64,000 nucleotides of DNA from Erpobdella octoculata (taxonomy: Eukaryota > Annelida > Clitellata > Hirudinida > Erpobdellidae): NCBI GenBank assembly GCA_963978895.1, contig OZ022242.1, positions 12,070,462 through 12,134,461 of the forward strand, given 5' to 3'. Made by a program: the position numbers and the translations under genes. Below the pieces are notes generated by a model, which worked only from the letters and a program-made list of their open reading frames with translations, did not search any database and was not told the DNA's origin. Below are positions 1 through 20,383 of the stretch, in pieces; position 1 is the first letter of the stretch; every line of letters begins with the position of its first letter.

Positions 1-1230
1 TGCAACACTCCAGCCTCTGCTGACTCAATTGGCTTGCAGAAAATATCGTCTTTAGTTATCATCTGTGATTTTAGAGTATTCATAAACAACAAACAAATTT
101 TCAATTTACAACTTCATTATATTGTCCATAGGGAACTCACTAGAATACGTCTTATTCTCAAATGCTTTTGTCAAATGGACCATAATCGTTTTACAAGATC
201 ATATATACGCCCGCCCTGTCCTATTTTAGAGTATCGCTCTCCTCTTTGGAGACCTTAATATAAGCATAATATTTCACAATAGCTTGTCCCACTCTAATAA
301 AATTGCTTTACAATATCAGACTTAAACATTTTTGGTTCATGTTCTTTGATAAACGATCTTTGTTTTGTTACAATTTTGTCCATGGTTTTGCCAATTGTGA
401 GATTGCTGGCTTCCCAGTGCACACGTTATTGAGACCACTTCTTCCGTCTGCGACAAGAAAATTATTCCAAAGAGATAAGAAAATATTTTTATTTCACCAA
501 TCAAATAATAAACCATTGGAACTCAATACTTTTTAATCTTTCTCCCACTTTAAATCCTGCCTGCTGACTTACAACCTGGTCAAGTTTCTCGTCAATGATC
601 TTTAAATTCTTCACACTGTAACCACATCAACATGGAACCTTACCTCGTGATGCTGCTTTTGCTACCAGATCAATCACGATAACGTTTCAACATTTTAGCG
701 TACTGATGAAAATTTCTTGATAAACATTTACCATTTAATTTTGCCACTTTTTCTTTTTGTTCGAACGCATAAAAGTTTTGTTTTACAATTGTAAATTATT
801 GCTAACGATTTTAGGGGCCTGTTAGAGGAAATTAATAAATAAAAAAAATTCAAATAGCAAAAGCAGTCGTGAGAGTTCTAGTTAATAGCAATTGAATCTG
901 AAATTAATTTAATCTATTTTGATCTCTTATATTCCATAAAGACCGCACAACTCTAACACACAAAGCATCACATCAACACTTTTCCATTGCTCTAAAATAT
1001 GTATTATATTTTTCTACCAACACTAATTCAACTACCCCATAATCATCGCTACATTTATCATTATCATCATCATCACCACATTTGCCATTAGTATCATCAC
1101 AGCTTCGTTATCAAAAGCACATCAACGTCAACATAATTCTAGGTATCGGATTTTTCTATAAAAAAAAATATCCTCTTTCCTACCACCACTCTGCACACTA
1201 AATGACCACTACAACACTCATTTTCACCAG
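1..1230. other. Upstream flank, probably synapsin intron
   Basis: I see no recognisable exon, repeat family or RNA gene here. The stretch is AT-rich with small CAT/ATC-rich patches near 1020-1110. Because an internal synapsin exon begins at 1231 with a split codon, this stretch is most simply the preceding intron; the 5' exons of the gene would lie left of the window. Short open frames here have no family resemblance. Confidence 0.5.
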
Positions 1231-11550
<10,320 letters not shown>

Positions 11551-11862
11551 CTATGTGACAGAAGGAACGTCGGCGGACTTAGTCAACGAAAATGTCAAAA
11601 CTTGCTCTATGACGATTGTATAACAGGAACCACTAACAACATGGCCACACGAATATAAACTACCAACAGTCAAAGGAGCTAGTTTAAGCATTTTTGGAGG
11701 CAATCCAGACGAGCCGCTGGCACTAACGGGAGCCTTAATAGATGTATCGTTATCTATCCTACTAAGCAACTCTAAAGTTCTATCAAAGCGACTGTCCTGT
11801 ATATTCAATTCAGGTTGAAGCTCCTTGATCAACAATGCCTTACATATACGCAAATGATATGT
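11551..11862 (-). pseudogene. Penelope-like element fragment, end of GIY-YIG domain
   Basis: The minus-strand frame includes EALL-like then KELQPELNIQDSRFDRTLELL, a pattern typical of the C-terminal side of a GIY-YIG endonuclease fused to Penelope-type reverse transcriptase. It closely resembles the start of the ORF at 50985 (IIQCKLPMNIQDKRFDHTLHLYG), so the two belong to one family. The 5' side is cut off at the adjacent hAT-like end (TCAGGGCCGTATTTA at about 11863). No reverse transcriptase remains. Family assignment is by recalled motif only. Confidence 0.55.
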
Positions 11863-11863
11863 C

Positions 11864-14569
11864 AGGGCCGTATTTATATGATGCTAGGCCCCGCCCTCAA
11901 AACAGTGTCAATTGGGCCCCTTCCTAAAACAAAAAAAATACTCTAGAAAAATTTGTCTACTCTCAATCACTGTCAATATCATATTGTCATCGTTCAAAAC
12001 ACTTTTTGGCAAAACTTTCTCGTCAAAGTTGTTGATTATTTCATTGTATTTTATCGGTTGTTAAAAACCCTTTTTAATGGTAAACATAGCTAAAATGAGA
12101 TAATTTGTTGCTCTTCTTTGTAAAGATTGTTAAAAGAGTTATATGCTGTTCTCAGATGATCTGCCTCGTCCTGCCAAATAATTACAAAAAGTTTCTAGAG
12201 ATCAAGATCGGTATTCAAACAAAACTTTTTTCAAACCTGCTTTTTCAACCAATTTTGCTGTTATGATTGTCTTCAAAATTTTCATCTCCCAATAAATTGC
12301 AGAGATTTTTAGTACGTAGATTTTATTTTAACGCTTAAAGTGTCAATGGTTGCTGACAAAGATTCCAAACTTCGGCTTACGGAAAGTTCGCACCAGTCTT
12401 TTTGCCCCCGAGAAAGTTCGTCCCTGGGAAGTTTCGCCCCCAGTTTTTCGTCCCGAGAAAGTTCGCCCCCACGTTTTTCGCCCCTGGAAAAGTTCGCCCC
12501 AGTTTTTTCTTCACCGGTTTTTTGCCCCGTTTTTTCGCCCCCAATTTTTTGCTCCCAGTTTTTGGCTCTTAATTTTTTGCTCTTGGAAAAATTTTCTTCC
12601 GGTTTTTCCTCGGTTTTTTCACCCCGATTTTTATCCCCCAGTTTTTCGCCCCAGTTTTCATCCTGATTTTTTATCTGGAAAAGTTTCTCACCATTTTATC
12701 ATATTTTTGCCCGTTCTTCTCATGAGACGTCAGTTGTTGGGGTTTTCGACTTTCTCCCTCCTACAACATTTTATCCTTGGGAAAGTTATAACTCCTGAAA
12801 AATATTGACTCTGAAAAAAAAATTGAAAATTAGTGGAGGACAGGACACAGGAGTGTCATTTCAGCATAAAGCTGAGAAGGCAAATATTTTTAAAACCCAC
12901 ACTTTAAAACTTTTCCTAGACAGTTTTTCCTTTCACAATAGCAGATAACCGGGTTAAGGGGGGCAATTATAGATACTTTTTCCAAAACTTTTTAATTACC
13001 ATTGCTTTTATTGACTCGTCGTCTCTGTTTCTCTGTCTGTCTGTTTCTCTGTCTGTTTCAAATCTTGCAATCAATTTTTGAGTCACTTCCTGATGATAGA
13101 TTTTTTTTCAAATTTTGCATACATGCTCAAAATAGAAGACAATGCAATATTCAATTATTAGTTTTACAATAAGTCAATTAATTTAGTTAATTTTAATTAA
13201 TTTCGATATTTCGATATAATTAAGATATTTCGACTTTAATATAAAATAAAAGAGTAATATAAGAAAAAATTGATTGCAAAATTTGTGTTTTAATTACATA
13301 TAAGAGCATTGGTTTTAAAATTCGTTTTTAATTTACTTGTTTTTTCTCAAAATAGCTGACGACTGGAGGGGGATAGTTGTTGATGCATTTTGCAAAACTT
13401 CTCCAATATTTTTTTACTTTTCTCTAAAAATAGCCTGATGACTGGGGCGGGTTATCGTATGTACTTTATTCTAAAAGCTTCCAAAAATTTCTTACTTTTT
13501 CACAAAAACGGATAGAGCGTAAAATCTTCCATAGAGCGTGAAGCTGGAAATTAATTTCTACAAGTGAAATGTTCTTCGAGTAAATACTGGAAAAAGAAAG
13601 TAAAGGAGAAAAAACTGAAAGTGCAAAAGCGAGAGAAAGTTTTTCCAGTAGCAAAAGTTTGCTGCAAAAAGTCTGGGGCAAAAGTCGATGTAGCAGATTT
13701 TCCCAAGAACAAAAGTTAACATTCTCGGAACCGAGTTTTTGGTAAGAAAAAGTCAGAAGCAAAAACCTGGAGACTAACTTTTACAGAGGCCAAAACCGGG
13801 AGCAAACTTTCTCAAGAGCAAACCACTGAGATAAAAACTATAGGTAAAAAACAGGGGGAAAAACCAGGGAGAAAAAACCAGGGGCGAAAAACCGAAGGTA
13901 AAAACCGGGGCAAAAAACTGGGAGCAACTTTTACCAGAGGTGACAAACTGAGAGCAAAAGTCGGAAGCAAAAAAAACGGGGGCAAAACTTCCTGAGGCGA
14001 ACTTTCCGCACCCCCCAAACTTCCTCTAGACACATTGATTTGAAACAAGATATCAGGCAACGGCTACGCTTAATCACGATGGACAAAATGAAAGTACGCT
14101 GCCAATGAGCTTGCCTCAGTTTCTGTAATCGCATTGTTTTTTCATAATCCATCAAGTTTTTCCTGTTATATTGCAGAGGTATAGCGCAGTTGATACAAGT
14201 TTTCCATCTAGTATCAGACTGACACTTGACAGTTTCCAAAAAAAGAAAAACGTATGACACCATCCCTAACCGCAAAATTGAGTGAATGACTTGCATATGC
14301 GACCAAGGGACAACTGAATTTACTTGTTAAAACCTTCTTTATACACCTTTTCCTACTTTTTTTTCAGGACCGCCGAGAGAGACGGGGATAATTTCCGGAG
14401 CCCTTACTTTTTGTAACGTTGAGTATTCTTTTTGACTACCCCCGGTCATCAGCTATTTTAAAAAAGGATGAAAATAGGAAGAAGAAAAGCTTTTAGGGAT
14501 TTTTAAATAAGCCTGGGTTAATATCTTTCTCGGGGCCCACGTTTTCTCTCGACAGCTCTGTTCCTGTCA
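11864..14569. repeat. hAT-like debris with a large C-rich inverted repeat
   Basis: CAGGGCCGTATTTA at 11864 resembles a hAT terminus. 12370-12700 consists of degenerate GTTTTTCGCCCC / GAAAGTTCGCCCC units; 13700-14030 carries the same units in inverted orientation (GGGGCGAAAAAC). Between them are motifs of the AAAGCTGATGACTGGGG type that recur at 44.1, 42.1 and 53.1 kb. 14367-14569 (CAGGACCGCCGAGAG ... CTCTCGACAGCTCTGTTCCTG) may be a small hAT MITE, but I see no matching 8-bp duplication. Frames through the C-rich units are not genes. Confidence 0.5.
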
Positions 14570-14779
14570 TTATTACCTGCTTTGCACCAACAACCTTAGA
14601 TAATCGAGGGGGAACTTTTTTTAATGTCATCGATGGTTTCAGTTGATTAGAATGTTTAAGGACGACCTTCTGATCAACTTGTACATCAATGACGCTAGGA
14701 GGCGTTCCCTAAGTTCGTCCTAACCGTTATCACTTAGGTTCCGTTTCTCCAGTTCATCTCTCACCTTACACATCAAGAG

Positions 14780-14948
14780 TGTAACATATTGCACATCGCT
14801 AGTAGGCCTAGGAGTTTTAGTATCTTTGGGGAAGGCATGCTTCCTTTTTTCTTTGTTAGAGCTTGCTTGTTTGGACTCGACTATAACGTATTCGTATTTG
14901 TTCGTACTTAGTGTTTCAATAAACAACTTGTTTTAACGCGTTGTTACA
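14780..14948 (+). repeat. 5' LTR of Ty3/gypsy element
   Basis: 169 bp, begins TGTAACATATTGC and ends GCGTTGTTACA. Contains AATAAA near its end. No difference from the 3' copy was seen. Confidence 0.96.
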
Positions 14949-15021
14949 TGGCGCAGTCGACATAGAATCTACATCAGAGTTTCTATCGTAACCAACAACA
15001 ACAACGTAATCAACATCGAAC

Positions 15022-16044
15022 ATGGACGCTTTTCGACCACCGGCACCGTTGCGGCTCGATAATCCGAATCTGGCCGCTGAATGGTCGTCATTCGAAAAGA
15101 AGTTCAAATGGTTTTTAGTCGCGATCGGCGCCGACGTAAAACAGGATGCCACGAAGCTGGCCATGCTTTTAACGACAATCGGCGACGATGCCGTCAAAAT
15201 CTACGAGACGTTCAAACACGAAGAAGACGAGTCTGCGGAGTCGTTCGATGACGTTCTCTTAAAATTCAGGGACTATTTTACACCGCTCCGTAACGTGGTC
15301 TACGAGCGGTACGTATTTTGGCAGCACATCCTCTCCATAGGTGAGTCAATCGACCAGTACGTCACTCGCCAGCGTCATCTGGCGAAGAACTGCGATTTTA
15401 AGGAGGAGGACAACATGATACGTGATCACATTGTCTTTACGTGCCCAGACGCTCGCTTAAAAGAACGATTACTGCGTGAAACCGACCTGACGTTGGCTAA
15501 AACAATCGCCATCTGTCGAGCTGCAGAGGCGACAAAAGAGCAAATCAAAACCTTCAACGTGGAACAAAGAACAATGGCACCGGTATCGACTTCCAATGTA
15601 TGCGCGGTGCAGCGACAAGACAAGTTGAAACATCACAACCATCCTGCACAGCTCACAACATCGGCATACAACAACATCAAGTCGTCCTGTCGCAACTGCG
15701 GCCGCTCACATGCGTCCGGTGAGTGTCGCGCGAAGAATGTCGAGTGCCGCGCATGCCATAAACTAGGACACTTTGAGAAGTACTGTATCACAACGGGACG
15801 GCAGCTGCGGTCAAGATCGAAGTCAACACAACGTAAACAACGAGCCATCCACGAAGTCTACGAACAGCCATCACCAGTCGAGTCGTCTGGCAACATCTAC
15901 ATCAACAGTGTTCAGGTACATTCAACAACAAGGACCTGGATGAAAATGCTTAAAATAAACTCTACAGAGAGCAGAAGCAAACTGCATGTCCTTCAGCACG
16001 TACACATCGCTTCGATATCTCAGCGTTATCCGCCCAACATCTGA
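15022..16044 (+). CDS. Gag-like protein of Ty3/gypsy element
   Basis: 340 residues starting 74 bases after the LTR. The N-terminal half is a retrotransposon capsid-type domain (EWSSFEKKFKWFLVAIG, ESIDQYVTRQRHLAKNCDF). Near residues 215-250 there are two CX2CX4HX4C zinc knuckles (CRNCGRSHASGEC and CRACHKLGHFEKYC) that bind RNA. The frame continues past the point where protease should begin and then stops at 16044 after nonsense-like residues, because of the frame break near 15960. In related elements gag and pol are often one frame; here they are separated. Confidence 0.9.
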   Translation: MDAFRPPAPLRLDNPNLAAEWSSFEKKFKWFLVAIGADVKQDATKLAMLLTTIGDDAVKIYETFKHEEDESAESFDDVLLKFRDYFTPLRNVVYERYVFWQHILSIGESIDQYVTRQRHLAKNCDFKEEDNMIRDHIVFTCPDARLKERLLRETDLTLAKTIAICRAAEATKEQIKTFNVEQRTMAPVSTSNVCAVQRQDKLKHHNHPAQLTTSAYNNIKSSCRNCGRSHASGECRAKNVECRACHKLGHFEKYCITTGRQLRSRSKSTQRKQRAIHEVYEQPSPVESSGNIYINSVQVHSTTRTWMKMLKINSTESRSKLHVLQHVHIASISQRYPPNI

Positions 16045-19018
16045 ACTACTCTCCGGATACACTGATGCTCCTCCAGCCCAACCGCGAAGCGTCGCTACGC
16101 TGAAGATCACATACAAGGGCCAATTTTTCAACACCGACTTCTACATTGTCAACCATGAAGCGCCCGTCATCGTCGGTCTGCCCACCTGTATAAAGCTAGA
16201 TTTAATCAAGCGCATCGACAATGTCAGCTCGGTCACACCATCTAAAAACGCCGATTCAGATCTATTGACGGAGTTTGCTGATATTTTTTCTGGCATCGGA
16301 GAATTTCCAGGTAAACATCACATCACGGTAGATAAATCAGCACAATCGGTCATTCATCCACCTCGTCGCGTTGCACTCTCCTTGCAACCAAAACTGAAAC
16401 AACTGCTCGATCAGATGGTCGAGAAAGGCGTTCTTATCAAGCGTGATGAACCAACCGACTGGGTGAGCTCTCTTGTGGTGGTTCAGAAGTCAAACGGTCA
16501 ACTTCGAATCTGCTTGGACCCGAAAGATCTGAACCGGGCAATCAAACGGGAGCACTTCATTATTCCGACGTTTTCCGACATAGCACCAAAGCTGCATGGA
16601 AAACGAATTTTCAGCGTCATCGACATGAAGGACGGATTCTGGCAAATTCGTCTAGATGAGGAGAGTTCCAAATTGTGTACGTTTAATTCAATTTTCGGTC
16701 GTTATTCGTACACCCGCCTTCCATTTGGAATTTCTAGTGCACCAGAAGTGTTCCAGAAAAAAGCAAACGAAATTTTTGGTGACATTCCAGACGTATTCAT
16801 CATATTTGACGACTTACTCATCGCTGCTGAATCGGATGAACAACACAAACAAATACTGCGTATGGTGTTCGAGCGAGCGCGGATGAAGGGTGTTCGTTTT
16901 AACAAAAACAAAATCCAGCTGCGTGTTCAAGAGTGCAAGTACATAGGCCATGTGCTCACACCTGAAGGCGTCCGACCCGATGAAGAGAAAGTCAAGGCAA
17001 TCTCTTACATGCGCACACCAGCTGATGCCAAAGAACTACATCGACTCCAAGGTATGGTGACGTATCTGTCCAAGTTCGTTCCGCATCTTACTGATCTAAC
17101 CGCTCCTCTACGTCAGTTGCTTCGTAAGGATGTAAGCTGGACATGGACGTCACACCACGAACGAGCGTTCAACACAATTAAGCAAGCCGTCACATCAGCC
17201 CCTGTTCTACAATTCTTCGATCCTTCAATGCCTGTCGTTGTTCAAACAGATGCTTCATCTACAGGTCTGGGATCTTGTTTGATGCAGAACGGCAAGCCAA
17301 TAGAATTTACGTCACGGGCATTGACAGATGCAGAGACGCGCTATGCTCAAATAGAGAAAGAGCTACTGGCAATTGTGTTCGCCTGCATCAAGTTTCATCA
17401 ATACATCTACGGTCGCCGTGTAGTCGTTCAGAGCGACCACAAGCCACTCGAGGCTATCTTTCAGAAATCGATTGCGGCAACAACACCTCGACTACAGAGA
17501 ATGCTTTTTCGTCTGCTCGAGTACATCAACGTACAGTACACACCGGGAAAAGACATGTTCATCGCCGACACTTTGTCGCGCAGCTACCTAAATAAAGAGC
17601 CTCCATTGACAGTAGAGAGAGAGATAGCAGAGGATACAGTCGTCTCAATCAACACCATCATCGCAGATGCTCCAGTCAGCAACTCCAGGCTTGACAAGAT
17701 CCGTACAGAGTGTGCACGGGACGAAGAAATGCAATTGCTTCGTAAGCATATTCAAAGTGGTTTTCCATCGGATGACTCTAAACTGTCGGGCAACCTGCGT
17801 CAGTTTCGTGCTCTCGCGAGTGAGTTGTACGAACAAAACGGACTGATTCTATACACCAACAGATTGGTCATCCCAACTGGAATGCGGAAGGACATTCTGT
17901 TTCGCATTCACGAAGGGCATTTGGGGATGGATAAATGCAAAGCCCTTGCACGTGCTGCTGTGTTCTGGCCAGGTATCAATCGGGACATTGAAAACACTGT
18001 GGGCCGATGTCCGACATGCAACACCTACCGAAATCGTCAGGCTTCCGAGCCTATGATTGCGCACCCGGTTCCACAGAGACCATACCAGAAAGTTGGCGTT
18101 GACATCTTCACGCTGCACGGTAAAGACTACTTGCTAGTGGTTGACTACTTCACCAAGTTTCCAGAATTCATTCAAATAGCCAGCAAGTCAGCAGACTGTT
18201 TAATCAAGCATCTGAAAGACATATTTGCACGGTATGGCATACCAGAGACATTGATGGCAGACAACAACCCGTTCAACAGTTTCACCATGCGTCAATTCGC
18301 TGAGTCCTGGGACTTCCAGATAGTCACGTCCAGTCCGCTCTATCCAAAGTCGAACGGTCAAGTTGAGCGATTCGTGCAGACCGTCAAACAACTGATGCGC
18401 AAGACCTCCGACAGCAACCAGGATGTTACTATTGCGCTTCTGCAATATCGAAATGCACCGATCGCAGGAAGTGATTACAGTCCAGCTGAACTGATGTTCA
18501 ACCGTTCTCTTCGCTCGAGAGTACCAGCCTTACCAACAGCGTCGGCCTCTGATTCTGTGCGTCGTGACATGGAAAATCGAAAGTATCGTCAGGAGTACTA
18601 TCACGACCAAGGAACTCGACCTCTAAAGCCACTGCAGCCGGGCCATGCGGTGCGCGTGCACAATGGACAGGCATGGCAAGCTGCGAAAGTTGTTGCGGCC
18701 CACTCGTCGCCTCGGTCGTACAACATAATCACCGATGAAGGAACTCGTCGGAGACGCAATCGGCGTGACCTCATAAAGACCCGTGAACGTCCACCAAACT
18801 GTGATCTCTACATCGATGAAGATGTAATGCCTGGAACATCACCATCTGCTCAACAACCAACGGCACTGGCACAATCTCCAGCCAGAATTGACAGGCCACC
18901 TGTACTGACGCCATTAAGGTCGTGCCTAAGAACATCGTCGGGTCGAACTATCAGGCCACCTGCCAGATTTAAAGATTATGTCACTGGTTACATTTTCTCC
19001 TCAAAAGGGGAGGTGTAA
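15986..19018 (+). CDS. Pol polyprotein (RT, RNase H, integrase), protease damaged
   Basis: 1010 residues, in a different frame from gag with a 59-base overlap. The protease flap region is present (VIVGLPTC), but the catalytic Asp-Thr/Ser-Gly is absent: the frame opens just after a TAA at 15956-15958, and the residues before AEANC are TLQR. Reverse transcriptase follows (WVSSLVVVQK, RICLDPKDLNRAI, DMKDGFWQIRLDE, then IFDDLL, where the usual YxDD tyrosine is Ile). RNase H has QTDASSTGLG, EKELLAIVFA and QSDHKPLE. Integrase has the zinc HHCC (HEGHLGMDK..CPTC) and Asp, Asp, Glu positions (GVDIF, MADNN, NGQVERF). The stop codon is supplied by the first bases of the 3' LTR. Confidence 0.95.
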   Translation: MSFSTYTSLRYLSVIRPTSELLSGYTDAPPAQPRSVATLKITYKGQFFNTDFYIVNHEAPVIVGLPTCIKLDLIKRIDNVSSVTPSKNADSDLLTEFADIFSGIGEFPGKHHITVDKSAQSVIHPPRRVALSLQPKLKQLLDQMVEKGVLIKRDEPTDWVSSLVVVQKSNGQLRICLDPKDLNRAIKREHFIIPTFSDIAPKLHGKRIFSVIDMKDGFWQIRLDEESSKLCTFNSIFGRYSYTRLPFGISSAPEVFQKKANEIFGDIPDVFIIFDDLLIAAESDEQHKQILRMVFERARMKGVRFNKNKIQLRVQECKYIGHVLTPEGVRPDEEKVKAISYMRTPADAKELHRLQGMVTYLSKFVPHLTDLTAPLRQLLRKDVSWTWTSHHERAFNTIKQAVTSAPVLQFFDPSMPVVVQTDASSTGLGSCLMQNGKPIEFTSRALTDAETRYAQIEKELLAIVFACIKFHQYIYGRRVVVQSDHKPLEAIFQKSIAATTPRLQRMLFRLLEYINVQYTPGKDMFIADTLSRSYLNKEPPLTVEREIAEDTVVSINTIIADAPVSNSRLDKIRTECARDEEMQLLRKHIQSGFPSDDSKLSGNLRQFRALASELYEQNGLILYTNRLVIPTGMRKDILFRIHEGHLGMDKCKALARAAVFWPGINRDIENTVGRCPTCNTYRNRQASEPMIAHPVPQRPYQKVGVDIFTLHGKDYLLVVDYFTKFPEFIQIASKSADCLIKHLKDIFARYGIPETLMADNNPFNSFTMRQFAESWDFQIVTSSPLYPKSNGQVERFVQTVKQLMRKTSDSNQDVTIALLQYRNAPIAGSDYSPAELMFNRSLRSRVPALPTASASDSVRRDMENRKYRQEYYHDQGTRPLKPLQPGHAVRVHNGQAWQAAKVVAAHSSPRSYNIITDEGTRRRRNRRDLIKTRERPPNCDLYIDEDVMPGTSPSAQQPTALAQSPARIDRPPVLTPLRSCLRTSSGRTIRPPARFKDYVTGYIFSSKGEV

Positions 19019-19182
19019 CATATTGCACATCGCTAGTAGGCCTAGGAGTTTTAGTATCTTTGGGGAAGGCATGCTTCCTTTTTTCTTTGTTAGAGCTTGC
19101 TTGTTTGGACTCGACTATAACGTATTCGTATTTGTTCGTACTTAGTGTTTCAATAAACAACTTGTTTTAACGCGTTGTTACA
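19003..19182 (+). repeat. Polypurine tract and 3' LTR
   Basis: Polypurine tract 19003-19013 (AAAAGGGGAGG), then LTR 19014-19182, then target duplication AAGAG. Confidence 0.93.
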
Positions 19183-19223
19183 AAGAGCTCATTCAATGCT
19201 TTTCCTAGACGCCTTAAAACTAC

Positions 19224-19263
19224 CTAGTATACATATATGTATAATTTTCTGTCTGTATTTACA
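19224..19263. repeat. Left remnant of a 30-bp tandem array
   Basis: CATATATGTATAATTTTCTGTCTGTATTTAC-type unit, continued on the other side of a 4.27-kb insertion at 23536-23705. The array breaks at ...TTTACA|TC, i.e. between A and T, exactly where the Helitron starts. Confidence 0.8.
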
Positions 19264-20214
19264 TCTATATATATATATAAAACTAACCCATAAAAACAAA
19301 GTTTTTATTATAAATCCTTTATATACGATCCTAGATTTTTATTTTATTTGAATTTTTGAAAAAAATTTTGAATTTTTTGAAAAACATTTTTGAATTTTTT
19401 GAAAAACTTAATTATACAATATCCGATCAAACTGAAATTTTGAAAGATTCAATTGTCTCGCAGCCCAAGTCGATGTGCCAAATTTCAGCTCGATCGGATA
19501 ACGGGAAGTGAGTTAATTTTGAGACTCAAAGTTTGTGACCGACAGGAAGACAGACAGACAGACGGGAAGACAATCGAAAATAATATAAAGGATTTAAAAA
19601 TGAATGTTTGTATGTATGTAAAGTAAAGTAAAGTAACATGGTTTAGCCCTCTACCGCATAGCGATGCCGATTGGCATCATTACTTCCATGCTTTCTTAGA
19701 AATTTGTACTGTGCCAAACAGTATCACTGTTTGTATATCTGAGTAGCAAATACAATGAAACACTGGAATTTCGCAACTTTTCATATATTTAAATGGATGT
19801 TCTATTTTTTAATAGTCTGGAAAGTTCGTGCAAAAATTTAAAAAAATAGAGTTTTTTAAGTATTTCCATTAGTGTGTGTGTTTATATCTAAATACAAATT
19901 TAATTATAGTCAAACAGATGTTTTATGTGTTTTTGTGATCAAATTTATTTCGTAGTGCTAGAATAAACGGCAATTATGCAATTGATGTTCAAATATGTGA
20001 TGCCAAACGGCATCGTCATGCACTTTGTAGAGAGTCGCACAGCTGAGACGCGCAGGCTAATTAGGCCAACGTTTCTCTAGCCAATAAATCGGCTACGTAA
20101 CAAAAAGGGTTTACAAGATAATGCAAATCTCTGAATTTACTGAGTAAATTTAATAAATAGCTACAACACTCAACTTGTAAAAAAAACATTGCTTTGATGA
20201 AGCCTATAAATACT

Positions 20215-20222
20215 CCTATTTT
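20215..20222 (+). promoter_or_regulatory. TATA box of piggyBac transposase
   Basis: TATAAATA lies about 45 bases upstream of a likely 5'-UTR donor (CAAA|GTAAGT at 20261/20262), whose acceptor TTTAGCAG is immediately before the ATG at 20384. The spacing allows a start site near 20245. Confidence 0.6.
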
Positions 20223-20383
20223 CAAGTCATATTCCTTGTTGTCCTTGAACGTTCACTCAAAGTAAGTGGTTCTTTAAGATTCTGTATCTTTAAACGAAAG
20301 CGTACTTTATGTATTTTGTAAGACAATTATACTTAAAAATAAGCGTTTATCTACCTATAATTTGTCATATATTGATTTAGCAG

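Larger units (their letters stand above)
14780..19182 (+). mobile_element. Ty3/gypsy LTR retrotransposon, near-complete and young
   Basis: Two 169-bp LTRs (14780-14948 and 19014-19182), identical by eye, both TGTAAC...GTTACA. A 5-bp target duplication AAGAG occurs at 14775-14779 and 19183-19187. A primer-binding-site candidate TGGCGCAGTCGAC starts at 14949, directly after the LTR. The polypurine tract AAAAGGGGAGG lies directly before the 3' LTR. Internal order is gag, (protease), reverse transcriptase, RNase H, integrase, and no envelope frame follows. Identical LTRs imply very recent insertion, yet the protease catalytic motif is missing (see pol). Confidence 0.96.

Noticed and set aside
34..536. 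Two short frames at the left edge
   Set aside because: Random AT-rich frames with no splice context or family resemblance.
12340..12808. Pro/Phe/Ser-rich frames of 108 and 152 codons
   Set aside because: They arise from degenerate GTTTTTCGCCCC units inside an inverted repeat; no conserved start, domain or splice context.
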